Source of the DNA: Baffinella frigidus
Taxonomy: Eukaryota > Cryptophyceae > Cryptomonadales > Baffinellaceae
Length of the DNA stretch: 24,787 nucleotides
Reading direction: 5' to 3'
Assembly: GCA_026770585.1 (NCBI GenBank)
Contig: MU647982.1
Span: 1 to 24,787 of the forward strand
Part shown: piece after piece, positions 1 to 11,500 of the stretch
Numbering within the stretch: position 1 is the first letter of the stretch
Layout: every line of letters begins with the position of its first letter
Notes under the pieces: model-generated
What the model saw: only the letters and a program-made list of their open reading frames with translations
Told to the model about the DNA's origin: nothing
Database searches by the model: none
Program-made: the position numbers and the translations under genes

Positions 1-8
1 GAAAAGAA

Positions 9-130
9 ATGCGATTGATTGAAAGAAATGCGATTGCCCGAAATAGATTGATAAACACGATTGAGTGAAAGATATGCGATTGCCCGAAATAGATTGATAA
101 ACACGATTGAGACGCAAGAAATGCGATTAA
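9..130. repeat. 46-bp tandem repeat array, AT-rich flank
   Basis: A unit of about 46 bp, beginning ATGCGATTGCCCGAAATAG, occurs at 28-73 and 74-119. It is flanked by a shortened copy at 9-27 and the first ten bases of another at 121-130. The two full copies differ mainly at their last bases. No open frame crosses the array and nothing in it looks coding. Its function is unknown; satellite-like intergenic DNA is the simplest reading. Confidence 0.8.
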
Positions 131-151
131 GGGGCGTTTTTATCGATTTTT

Positions 152-360
152 CACTAATTCCAAAAATTCGAGATTTTTTACCACTAATTCCAAAAACTGA
201 ATTTTTTAGAAAGCCTTGAAAACGCACCCATTCGATGCGCCCTTTCATGGACATCTCAAAAACGCACCTTTTGGACGTTTCCAAAAATTCGAGATTTTTT
301 AGCACTAATTCTAAAAATTCCACTTTTTTGTGCTAATTCCAAAAAATCGATTTTTTCAAA
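152..360. repeat. Degenerate 30-bp repeat, interrupted array
   Basis: Five diverged copies of a unit of about 30 bp with the core CACTAATTCCAAAAATTCGA followed by a T-run lie at about 152-181, 182-211, 280-302 (partial), 303-331 and 333-360. The interruption (212-279) carries its own doublet, AAAACGCACC, at about 219 and 259. The strand is strongly A/T homopolymeric. No coding sequence or RNA gene is recognisable. The rest of the flank, 361-480, holds nothing I can identify. Confidence 0.7.
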
Positions 361-480
361 TTTGTTCCATTTTGAACAGAATTTCATGGGGCTCATTGTT
401 GCCTATAGATTACATACCTATTTCATTTTTAAACAACCCTTAAATTAACTTCCCATAAGTGATTTACGGAAAAACATTTC

Positions 481-540
481 TCGAACCCTCGAAAACATGA
501 GGTTACAGAATCGAACCCTTGGAAACATGAGGTTACATTT
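481..540. repeat. Two-copy 30-bp tandem repeat
   Basis: Two adjacent 30-bp copies lie at 481-510 and 511-540. Both contain TCGAACCCT and GAAAACATGAGGTTACA-like sequence, with a few substitutions between them. The period matches the preceding degenerate array although the sequence differs. Confidence 0.8.
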
Positions 541-560
541 TTTTGGCTTAAAATCTTTTG

Positions 561-608
561 AAAGCAAATTTGAAAGGGATTTCATTCGAAAGCAAATTTG
601 AAAGGGAT
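561..608. repeat. 28-bp direct repeat at the edge of the truncated gene
   Basis: AAAGCAAATTTGAAAGGGAT occurs at 561-580 and again at 589-608, a 28-bp period. The second copy lies inside the open frame of the downstream gene fragment. Its translation there is lysine-rich and unlike the rest of the protein. The repeat therefore marks the junction between AT-rich intergenic DNA and gene-like sequence, which begins at about 609. Confidence 0.8.
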
Positions 609-2313
609 TGCGCTAGATCGACACTTATGTAAACACACGTCTAAGTATCTGCAACCTGTCTTCACTGTGTGCTGGGCCACTCGGTACCACGCACAGGCCA
701 CCGGTTTCACGGGCTCTTCGGTGCTGAATGTTATGCATACAGACTATGGAGGCTCGAGGTATCGTTACACAGCCCTTGGACACTATGGGGCATCTCGTGG
801 GGTTGTCGGTCTTTTTGGTGATACAAATCCATTCGTTTGGGCCGACCCAGACCTTGCCGATGCTCCCCAAACGAACTGGGTGGTTCAGTGTGTAGCATCT
901 GGTCGTCATGGACAGGACAGCATTGTATTGGACCAGTCTTTCGTAGGGAGTCATGCCATTGCGATACCTTTCAATAACGGTATACCAACACCGGGGGTTA
1001 GCGGTAATTACTACCTGTCCATGAACCATGGAAGTACACTACCTTCTCAGGAGAGAGAGTTTCACGCACATTCTGTCTGGATATGGGACCAGTCGCTCTC
1101 GGGTTTAGAGATGCGGGTCGTGACAGGGGCGCTACGCAAGGAGGTTGGTGGTATACCCGACAGATTGGTTGATGAGCCGTATACAGAAGCGGTTGCCCAA
1201 ATCACAGACCCAGTTGAGTACAACGAGCGGTTGAATGCTGCACTTGCATATGAACCAGCAGCAACCCCTGGAAACTCATCGACAATGGGTTGTGTATTTC
1301 AATACCCGCCGGTATACGCCTTGGGTGTGCACGATGCCAACGCGCAGTACACCACTAGCAATGGTCCGTCGCAGAAGCAGTGGTTTGACGCAAGCACTGC
1401 CCCGTACGGGGTCGGCACGTACACCGTTGAGTTTAGCAGCTGGGATAACACTGAGACCAACCATGTGACACAGAAACCGTCGTTTATTTTTTTCCGACCG
1501 GGTCGGGCATGGACCGTGTCAGAGGCCGGGGGTGCAAGATGGCAGCGTGGTTCATACAAAACACAACGTTGTGGGTATGGTCCTGCCTCTCAAAGTGCTG
1601 AACTTGAAGGTGAAATCAAAATGCCGGGTTTGCACCCCAGTCAGTTAAACGAACACTTCTCCAAGGGGGAATGGGTCACGTTCAGTGCACCAGACACGTT
1701 CAGATTACACCGATACCAATTCGTGTCGTATGTCTCTGATGGCTTGAAGCACACGCAAGGGATCCCGTTCACGTGGGCCATTTTTGGGTGGAACACAAGG
1801 GGTCCAGGTGTACCGTTTTGGAAATTGGTTGACTGTCGTAACTGCGGCGCAGATGAATATTATACCGATCGTGGAGATGACACTGATATCGACAAGGTAT
1901 GGTCAGTTGATGACAATATCTGGTCAGTAGGGGAGTCGGATCATTATAGTCGGTATGGTCTCGTTGTAAACAAGCTGAGAGCAACGCGTTGTCACAGTGA
2001 CGGCGGTACACTGAACTTCGAGGGTTTGAACCTATGGGGGACAACTTGCATTAAGGGGACGTATACGGGTGATGCGGGGGGGTGCACGGTATGTCCCCTT
2101 GGTACATACTCTGCGGTTAACGGGAGAGAGTCGTGTATGCGGTGTCCGACTGGTATGACGACTGTCGACACAGGGTCCACTAGTCTCCGTGACTGTACGT
2201 GGTTGGAACCTGTTTTAGGCACTGAGCAAAGTACGTGTGGGTGTGCGGTGCGGTGTGCACCTGGCCACCACTGCACCCCCGTATCAGACCGAGGCGACGA
2301 TCACGGGTGGTGA
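598..2313 (+). CDS. 5'-truncated secreted mosaic protein: half LamG-like domain, discoidin-like domain, ephrin-type Cys repeats (probable gene fragment)
   Basis: The frame is open from 574 to a TGA at 2311-2313. The first in-frame ATG is at 733, inside a domain, and 598 is only a TTG. Gene-like sequence starts at about 609, and FTVCW followed by RY (about 658-685) matches PFTVCWTRRY in the middle of the giant neighbour's LamG-like domain. The front half of that domain and any signal peptide are missing. About 646-1160 is the rest of the LamG-like sandwich. About 1291-2044 resembles a discoidin/F5-8C-like galactose-binding fold: YPP start, WFDAS, GEWVTFSAP, then FWKLVDCR. About 2046-2200 holds ephrin-type Cys repeats (C..GTY, C..CP.GT). 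The tail loses the Cys pattern. It is probably a pseudogene or a recombinant 5' truncation. An exon with a far-upstream start is possible, but bases 1-597 contain no good GTAAGT-like donor. Confidence 0.6.
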   Translation: MKGIALDRHLCKHTSKYLQPVFTVCWATRYHAQATGFTGSSVLNVMHTDYGGSRYRYTALGHYGASRGVVGLFGDTNPFVWADPDLADAPQTNWVVQCVASGRHGQDSIVLDQSFVGSHAIAIPFNNGIPTPGVSGNYYLSMNHGSTLPSQEREFHAHSVWIWDQSLSGLEMRVVTGALRKEVGGIPDRLVDEPYTEAVAQITDPVEYNERLNAALAYEPAATPGNSSTMGCVFQYPPVYALGVHDANAQYTTSNGPSQKQWFDASTAPYGVGTYTVEFSSWDNTETNHVTQKPSFIFFRPGRAWTVSEAGGARWQRGSYKTQRCGYGPASQSAELEGEIKMPGLHPSQLNEHFSKGEWVTFSAPDTFRLHRYQFVSYVSDGLKHTQGIPFTWAIFGWNTRGPGVPFWKLVDCRNCGADEYYTDRGDDTDIDKVWSVDDNIWSVGESDHYSRYGLVVNKLRATRCHSDGGTLNFEGLNLWGTTCIKGTYTGDAGGCTVCPLGTYSAVNGRESCMRCPTGMTTVDTGSTSLRDCTWLEPVLGTEQSTCGCAVRCAPGHHCTPVSDRGDDHGW

Positions 2314-2482
2314 TGATTGTAGGTGGTGACTGTAGACGGCGATTGTACGTGGTGTGCACTCGTAGTAGGCACATAATCTAAATATTACCATACATGTGTA
2401 TAGATAAGTAGCACCCGGTTATACCTTCACAGCCAAACAGAATCCACTGCACAGACGGAGTTTGTGACTCGATTATTTTTTG
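2314..2482 (+). promoter_or_regulatory. Compact intergenic/presumed promoter region of the giant gene
   Basis: This 169-bp spacer contains a doublet, GATTGTAGGTGGTG and GATTGTACGTGGTG (about 2315 and 2341), then an AT-rich stretch with CTAAATATTA (about 2378-2387) and TATAGATAA (2399-2407). Either could serve as a TATA-like element, but both lie 75 bp or more upstream of the ATG. CCTTCAC followed by AG ends at 2432, and a similar TTCTTCACAG occurs at 20740-20749. Assignment as a promoter is inference from position and base composition. Confidence 0.3.
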
Positions 2483-2560
2483 ATGGACATTAAAGGTCAA
2501 AATGCTAATATTTTGCTACTGTGTGGTTTGTTAACAATCCTACTTCCTGTATGCATGGGC
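2483..2560 (+). other. Signal peptide of the giant protein
   Basis: The first 26 residues have a short charged or polar region (MDIKGQNAN), a hydrophobic core (ILLLCGLLTILLPVC) and a small residue at the predicted cleavage point (CMG before EDC). The mature protein would then start just before the first Cys-rich segment. This directs the product to the secretory pathway and fixes the start codon. Confidence 0.85.
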
Positions 2561-5500
2561 GAGGATTGTAGTGCTGGGTATACAGGGTCTCGTGGATTGA
2601 TATCATGCAACGGGAATTGTTTATGTGAAGGCATGGTCAATACAGGGACACCTAATTTCAATGGAATAATCCGCGACAGTCCCACTGGTACCCAGTACGG
2701 TGTCAACTGGGAATGCAAGTGGGTCATCCAAGGAAATAATCCCACCATGACGTTTGTGTCTGTGGACACTGGTTACTATGATGAGGTGTATGTGCTTGGC
2801 TGTGAAACCTACTCGTGTGAGTCCCCTGAAACACTTGCGTACACATACGGTAATTACAAACCAAGTGGAATGTTAACCCCGTCAAATCCGTCCTGGTCGT
2901 ACATGAGCGTGACGTTCAGTTCAGACGGATGGGGCACAGATGAGGGGTTCGAAATATCCTGGTCGATGGATCCGTGTCTGGAATGCAGTGTGGGGACATA
3001 CAAGAGTGCGATAGGGTCGGCGGTCTGTGACGATTGCCCGTCATACACGAGCTCTGCGACAAGAAGCGACGAACTGACAGACTGTAAGTGCAATGCTGGG
3101 TACACGGCGGCGTCCGACGGGGTGGCTTGCAGTGCATGCGGGGCTGGAATGTACAAAAACACCGTAGGAACCGGGCCCTGTGTGGAGTGTCCACCAAACT
3201 CACAGTCATCCACCGGAAGTGGGCAGTTTTTGTGCAATGCCGGATACGAGGTGTCCTCGGACGGGGTGACGTGTAAGCTTTGTCTAGCAGGGACGTACAA
3301 AATGGCGGGTTTGGGGACCTGTAACGGTTGCCCGTCGTACACGAGCTCTGCGATAGGAAGCGGTGAACTGACCGACTGCAAGTGCAATATGGGGTACACT
3401 GGAAACTCAGATGGGGTGGCTTGCAGCGCGTGTGTGGCGGGGACATACAAGAATGCGCCGGGCGTGGGGGGCTGTTTGTCGTGTCCTGCGGGGACGAGCT
3501 CTGCGATAGGAAGCGATGAACTGACCGACTGCAAGTGCAATATGGGGTACACTGGAAACTCGGATGGGGTGGCTTGCAGCGCGTGTGTGGCGGGAACGTT
3601 CAAGAGTGTGGTAGGAACCGGCCAGTGCAATACGTGCTCTAGCAACGCGGGGTCGTCGCTGGGTAGCGCGCTGTGTCAGTGCTTGCAGGGGTTCGAGGGT
3701 GAGGACGGGGTGGGTTGTAGCGAGTGTTTGGCGGGGTACACCATGCCATTGAACAGCGTTGTATGCGTCGCGTGCGAGGCAGGGACGTTTAAGAGTGTGG
3801 TAGGAACCGCCTCGTGCGAAACGTGTCCCCCCAACTCAGAGTCCCCTTCAGGTAGCGCGCTGTGCCAGTGCTCTGCGGGGTTCACGGGCACGGACGGTGG
3901 GTTGTGTAGCATGTGTTTGGCGGGGACGTACAAGGCAACGGCAGGGTCTGCGAGCTGTGTGGAGTGTTTGGCGGGGACGTACCAACACACAGAGGGGGGC
4001 TCAACATGTACTCCGTGTCCCTCAAACACCTTCTCATTGGGGGGGAGTAATGAGTTGGTGGACTGCAAGTGCAACACTGGACATACAGCGGCCTCGGACG
4101 GTATGGATTGCAGCTTGTGTGAAATGGGAACGTACAAGGACGCGGCGGGGGCAGGTTTGTGCAATGCATGTGATGCAAATGCGTATACCACCGCAGAAGG
4201 GTCTTTAGACTGTAATGTGTGTCCTTTACGCACCACACCGACAGGGAGCAACGATGAGCCTTTTTGTGAGTGTGATACTGGGTACTACGGCGGGGTCTCG
4301 TTTCAGTGCGGAGGGTCGTGTGGATGCTCGGGTTCGTCGTCTGCGCTCAACGGTGTCATCTCGGATGGCGAAGGCAACTACTCCCCCTACGACAACTGCT
4401 GGTGGATCATTGGCGGCACGAGCCCTTCCGTGTCGTTCACGTATTTTTCGACGTATGATTTCGATAGAGTATATGTGGATGAGTGTACAGACGCCTCTTT
4501 TTCGTCTGGAGTGGTGCATCGGGCGACGCTGTTCGGCGCCTTTTTCGATGCCGCGTTGGCGACGAAGACGTACACTGCGACGGGGACACACCTGCGGGTG
4601 CGGTTTGAGACAGACCACAGGGCCGAAAGACCTGGCTTCACGGCGAGCTGGAGCTCGGGGGGCTTTGGGCCGTGCAGCACGTGCACGGCGGGGACGTACA
4701 AGGACACGGCAGGTTCGGGGAACTGCGTGGCGTGTCCTGCGGAGACGAACTCTGCATCTGGGAGCAACGAGTTGACAGACTGCAAGTGTCTAGCAGGGTA
4801 TTCGGCGGCTTCAGACGGTGTGACCTGCAGCGCGTGTGCGATAGGGACGTACAAGAATACGACGGGGTCCGGGTCGTGTCCCGCATGCGACGGGGGGAGC
4901 TACAACATCGCAGAGGCGTCGACGAGCTGCATTGACTGCACTTTGCACGCCATGCCTGTGACAACGACCGAAGGGGTGTCGGGTTGCTCGTGTGATGCTG
5001 GGTATAGGTATATGCAAGGGGTGCAATGTGGTGGGTCGTGTGGATGCTCTTTATCGTCGCTGTCGAGCGGCGACATTTCGTTTTCTCGTACCATAACTGG
5101 CAAGAACTGCTGGTGGACCGTCTCCGGTAGTATGCCATCCCTACAGATATCGAGTATGTTGTCAATAACAAATTGGGATGATTTTTACATAGATGAGTGC
5201 GGGGACGCGGCGTGTTCGTGGGGTGTGGTGCGACTGGCGTACTTGACCGGCAATTTGTATGGGTTGAAGTATACCTCGAGGACGGATCACCTGCGCATAC
5301 GGCTGGTTTCAGGTGCGAATGATTGCCCTGAGTGTGGATTGGTGGCGACGTGGGACACAGGGGGGGCAGGGCGGTGTTACGCGTGCGACGTGGGCACGTA
5401 CCAGTACACAGACGGGGATTCTGCCAACTGCACGGCATGTCCTCCAAACACTGTCTCGTTGGAGGCGAGTACCGAGCTGATGGATTGCAAGTGTAACCCA

Positions 5501-8500
5501 GGGTATACAGCGGCATCCGACGGGGTGGCGTGTAGCGCGTGCTTGGCGGGACAATACAAGAACACCATGGGAACAGGGTCTTGTGTGACATGTCCTCCAA
5601 ACTCACAGTCATCCATTGGAAGCGGGTTGTGTCAGTGTAATACGGGATACACGGCGGCCTCGGGTGGAGTGACTTGTAGCCCGTGTTTAGCAGCGACATA
5701 CAAGAGCATAGTGGGAAGAGACTCGTGCGAGACGTGTCCTCTATACACCGTCTCCATGACGGGAAGCGATAAACTGACAGACTGCAAATGCAATATGGGG
5801 TACACGGCAGACTCGGATGGTGTGGTTTGCAGCGCATGTGATGTGGCGACATTCAAACCCCTTGTTGGAACCACCGCGTGTGAAACGTGCCCTTCATACA
5901 CCAGCTCTGTGGAGGGGAGTGGTGGGTTGGCAGACTGCAAGTGTATACCTGGGTACACGGCGGACGCTGACGGTGTGGTTTGCAGCGCATGTGCGGTGTC
6001 GACTTCCAAAAGCACCATGGGGACAGCTGCGTGTGTGCCGTGCTTAGAGGGGACGAATACGAGTCAGGAAGGGTCTGCGAAATGTGTGACTTGTCTGGCG
6101 GGCACGTACAATGACACTGGTGGGTCTGCGACATGCACGGCATGTCCTTCGCACACGATTTCGGTGGATGGGAGCGATGAGCTGACGGACTGCAAATGCG
6201 ACGCTGGATATGTACCCAAGAGAGGAATGCAGTGTGGTGGGTCATGTGGATGCTCTTCTTCATTTGCGTCGAGTGGTGTCATCTCGGACGGCATAGGCGT
6301 GTACGATTATGGTGAGTACTGTTGGTGGATCTTTAGCGGTGACGCCCCTTCTATCACGTTCACGTCCTTCAACTTACAAGGGAGCTATGATTGGGTGAGT
6401 TTGCACAAGTGTGTTGACGCGGCGTGCTCGACAAGCATTCAAGTGGTGTACATATCCGGAAACTCGGACCCCTTGGGGGTGACGTACACCTTGGGGACAC
6501 CGTACGTGCGACTACAGTTTCAAAGTTCCCCGCCTGGAGGCGGTAACAATCGGCAAGATTTGCAAGGCTTCACGGCAGACTGGGTATCGGGAACACTCGA
6601 CGGGGTGCCATGCTTCGCGTGCGAGGCTAACACGTACAAATCCGCGCTGGGGAGAGAACCCTGCGTGGCATGCCCTTTCCCGCACACGGTCTCTACGGAG
6701 GGGAGTACCAAAATGGTGGATTGTGTGTGTGATGCAGGGTACACAGGACCAAGCGGTGGACCGTGTAGTATGTGCTTGGAGGGGACGTTTAAGAGCGACG
6801 TGGGGTCATCCGCGTGCCAGACATGCCATGGAAACAGTCTAGTCCCTCCGGGTAGCGCACTTTGTGAATGTGGAATGGGTTTCACAGGCACCGCCGAGAC
6901 GTCTTGTGTGCCGTGTTTGGCAGCGACGTACAAGGATGCAAAGGGATCTGCGAGCTGTATGGCGTGTTTGGTGGATACATACCAACCCATAGAAGGGGCT
7001 TCAATCTGCACTGTGTGCCCTTCGAATACCGTCTCGCTGGAGGGGAGTGATGAGTTGATAGACTGCAAGTGCAAACCAGGGTATACAGCGGCCTCGGACG
7101 GGATGGCTTGTAGCGCGTGTTCAGCGGGGACGTTCAAGAGCACGGTGGGAACAGCCGCATGTACACCATGCTTGCCGGGGACGTATGCGAACACTGAGAT
7201 GGGGGCGGTGGGCTGTACGGGGTGCCATTCGAACTCCACCTCGGCGGAGGGCTCCGATGAGCCGGCGGACTGTCTGTGTACGGCTGGGTACACCGTACTA
7301 CGAGGGATGGAGTGTGGTGGGACGTGCGGATGTAATTCCTTTGTGACCACATCTTCTGGTTCCGTTTCTTATAACGACGACAGAGTAGGCTCTGGGCACT
7401 GCTGGGTTATCGTCCGTGGTGCCAACCCTTCCATAGATATGGTCTCTGGGGTAAATTACCACGATTTTATGTTTTTCGACGAGTGTGCGAACTCCGATTG
7501 CTCGTCAGGTGTGCATCGGGTGTATGAGATAGCTGCACTGGATTATGGTAGTAAGTTGGTGACCGCGTCCGCGACAGTGGAGTACCTGCGGATGTCGTTC
7601 GTTTCAGACTCGGCGCGTGAATCCATTGGATACTTCTATGCGACATGGAGCTCGTACAGTACAGAGACATGTAGTGCGTGCATGCCGGGGGAGTACAAGT
7701 CCGCTGTGGGAACGGGTATTTGCACAACCTGTGCAGCTGGGACGTACTCTTTGGTAGGCGCGATCGCATGCACGAGTTGTGCGACTGGAACGTACTCAAC
7801 CGCTGTCGGTGCAACAGCTTCAACCACATGCACGCCGTGTGGGACTGGAACGTACAACGAGGTGACAGGACAATCCGCATGCACACCCTGTGCGCCGGGT
7901 ACGTACAACGGGACGGCGGGACAGTCTACATGCACTGGCTGTGCGACTGGAACGTACTCAACCGCTGTCGGTGCAACAGCTTCAACCACATGCACGCCGT
8001 GTGGGACTGGAACGTACAACGAGGTGACAGGACAATCCGCATGCACACCCTGTGTACCTGGAACGTACGTCGGGTCGGTCGGACAGTCTACATGCACTGG
8101 CTGTGCGACTGGAACGTACTCAACCGCTGTCGGTGCAACAGCTTCAACCACATGCACGCCGTGTGGGACTGGAACGTACAACGATGTGACAGGACAATCC
8201 GCATGCACACCCTGTGTACCTGGAACGTACGTCGGGTCGGTCGGACAGTCTACATGCACTGGCTGTGCGACTGGAACGTACTCAACCGCTGTCGGTGCAA
8301 CAGCTTCAACCACATGCACGCCGTGTGGGACTGGAACGTACAACGAGATGACCGGGCAAACCACCTGCACACCCTGTGCGGCCGGAACGTACAATGAGTT
8401 GACGGGTCAATCTACATGCACGGACTGTCCGATCGGAACGTACTCTACCGCTGTCGGTGCTACAGCTCCAATCATATGCCCAACTGGGACATCCGGTGAT

Positions 8501-11500
8501 GCTTTTGGAAGTACAGCGCTTTTGGATTGCAGGTGTAAGGCAGGCTACACAGCGGTGTCGGACGGGGTCACCTGCCTCGCGTGCTTGGCCGGGACGTACA
8601 AGAACATCGTGGGGACAGGCTCATGTACGGCATGTCCAGGACACTCGTTCTCGTTGGCTGGGAGCGACGCGCTTGTGGATTGTAAGTGCCCTTCTGGGTA
8701 CAGTGGTGGTTACGGTGCCAATTGTGTCGCTTGTGAGGCAGGGACGTACACTCAGGGTGTAGTATGCAGTTTATGTCCCTCTGGGATGGGTTCGGCTGCG
8801 ATGAGTACCTCACTCACAGAATGTGAATGTTTACCAGGACACGTGGCGGCACCTAACGGGGCGACATGCATACAGTGTGCAGCAGGCACGTACAAGCATT
8901 CGGCATGGCCGTTGATATGTAGACCATGTGATGCTGGACAATATAGTGACGCGGGTGCGTCCGCATGCACGCAGTGTGCGGCCGAGACATACAGTTTAAG
9001 AGGCCACGCTAGTTGTACGCCGTGTGCCGAAGGCACGTATAGTTCAACAGGTTCGTCTTCATGTCTCTCCACTGATGCTATCGGTGCGATCGACGTGATA
9101 TCCAATGGAGACAGGGGATACAGTACCTATACATATACCGACACAACCGGTTCCGTATTCGTAGTTCATAACTTCACCCACGGCGGTGAAGGGGCCTCTG
9201 CTGCGCTCGCCGGGACCGGGGGACAGAACAGTGACGACGCGTACACACCGTACTCAATTCGAGTCACGGGTTTCGACGGAAACACTCTATCCGTAGACAT
9301 CCTCGTTGTAGGAGGAGGAGGAGGTGGTGGAGGCGGGCAACGGTGGGGGTGTGGAGGTGCAGGTGGTGGAGGCGGCGTCTCATTTTTTGAACACCGGGAT
9401 CTCGATCACGGGTCCATTGTACACTTGCGCGTCGGTGCGGGCGGCGAGGGGTCGTCTTTCAACGATGTTACGCAAGGAGACCCGACAGCCGAACACGGAA
9501 AAATAGGTGCATCGTCTATGTTCGGGGATGATATCGTTATCGGTGGGGGCGGGGGTGCTTCTATTGCCAGTACTGCTTTCACGGCGTCGTCTCGAGGGTC
9601 TGTCGCAGCGACTGGAGGCGGGAACGCGTGTGCAAAACAAAGTGATGCATTGGAAAGCCTTAGTTCAGGGGGAGGGTGTACCGGGTCACGTTGCGTCACA
9701 ACCAACACGCTAAATCATCAACACGCATTCTGTGGGGCAGGAGGTGGAGCGGGAGGCAGTGCCACAAACCCACCACTTAATCCCACCTGTGCAGAGTACG
9801 TGCCGCGAAGTGTGGGAGGCCCAGGAAAAACTATTCTCGGTTTTGGTGACCAATATGATCCCAGTGGGGTGTTTTTGGTTCAAATGGGTCTAGGTTTTGG
9901 GGGTGGTGGATCTGGAACAGGTAGAGATCACACAATGGGTGGTGCCTCACACGGAGGTGCAAAGAATGCGGTATTCCGACACGGGCAACCACACACGGGA
10001 GGGGGTGGAGTAGGGGGTGGCGGCGGCGCTGAACACATGTCGGGCAACGGCGCATCTGGCATTATCTTGATACGGCACCCCCTCTCTAGGTGCACCCCAT
10101 GCCCAGCGGGCAGCTTCTCGGCTGCATGGGACATGCTCTCAGAATGTACACCGTGCCCACCGGGCACGTTTACGCCGACCCCTGGGAGTAGCTTCTGTAT
10201 ACCCTGCCCGGGTGGTATGCATACCCCAACAATGGCTGGTAGACCAACAGAAGGTAACATGGTATGCGTTCCGTGTGCCGCTGGCAGCTTCGCGCTGGGA
10301 ACGGGTGCGTGTATATGTGATACAGCTCAAGAGAACGACGTGTTTCTGGCGTTGCTTAGGAACAACCCTCCGATTGGTATTAACCTATTTGCGCACCATC
10401 TCGCGAACAAGGGGAGGGTGCCCGACGTGCGGTATGGTCTCGGCGTGCACGACGTGTGGATTACGTCTGGTGGGACCCCCGACGTGGCGCTGTCTCTCCC
10501 GACAACAGGCGTGGCAGAGTTCGGTGCAACGAACCCGGTGACGTCTCTCTACGCCGGCAGCAGTATGTCGTGGACATGGCCAGCTATAGCGAGTAATACC
10601 CCGTTCACTGTGTGTTGGACCCGACGGTACGAATGCCCGGTTAGTCGTGGTATCGACACGGATTGGGTCACCACATGCTCCACCAATGGCCCGAACGACG
10701 TCGCGGCAGCACGTCGGATCGAGGACGGCTGCGGGCATTATGTATACTCGTCGTATACATGGGACGGGGCACTCAGCACTACCGAGATGCAAGTGGTGGT
10801 GAATGGCATCCGCGCGGAGCTCGGGCAGGGGTCGGGGGAGCGTGTCACCCACGTCGATGCCTACTACCAGCGGTTCTTATTGGCCATACAGACGTCGGTG
10901 AACCTAGTAAACCATTCTTACCCCTACTGTATTACACCGACTGACCCTGCTGCGTCACCACCGTCTGTACCGTGTGTGTCGAATGGATCTGTTACAGCCG
11001 TACCGGGAGCGGGTAGTTGTGGTACATGCCCAGTCGACACGTTCGCGGGCACCGGAAGCACGGCTTGTACGACGTGTGTCCACGATAAAGAGACGCAGTC
11101 GAATGGGTCTACTAGTCCGAACGACTGTAAGTGCCGCACAGGGGCATATGAAAGTATGAGTGGCGTGTGTGTCAAATGCGGACGCGGGTCGTTTTGGGAT
11201 GGATCTGGTGGCGGGGCGCAGGTACCCAACACCCCTCTCGCTGTTGCACATGACGCCACAGAGATCACAGGAGATTTTTGGATATACGAACACGTCGAAT
11301 GTAGACCGGGTCAAACACCCCTCGGTTGTTACGACCGTTCAGCGTGCACTGCCGCCACACTGGGACCGGTGCTTGATATGCCAGAGGAATGCTGGTTGAC
11401 GACACCAGCCGGTGTTAGCGGTGGAAGCGTTCTGAATTTTGTGAGATTCCAGTTTTCATGTATGGAAACGGCGACCGTCTCGTTTTCGATGTATGTAAAA

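Noticed and set aside
2480-2482. TTG as start codon of the giant gene
   Set aside because: ATG follows immediately at 2483 and gives a proper signal peptide. No reason exists to invoke a non-ATG start.
4638-5852. Minus-strand open frame of 404 codons
   Set aside because: It mirrors the Cys repeats on the opposite strand. Its translation is low-complexity Ser/Thr/Pro/Cys-rich and follows the repeat period of the sense gene.
7636-8397. Long open frames of about 240-250 codons in another + frame and on the minus strand over the 54-aa repeat block
   Set aside because: The repeat period is a multiple of three, so any frame lacking a stop in one unit stays open in all. The alternative translations have no signal peptide or domain and exist only because of the repeat.
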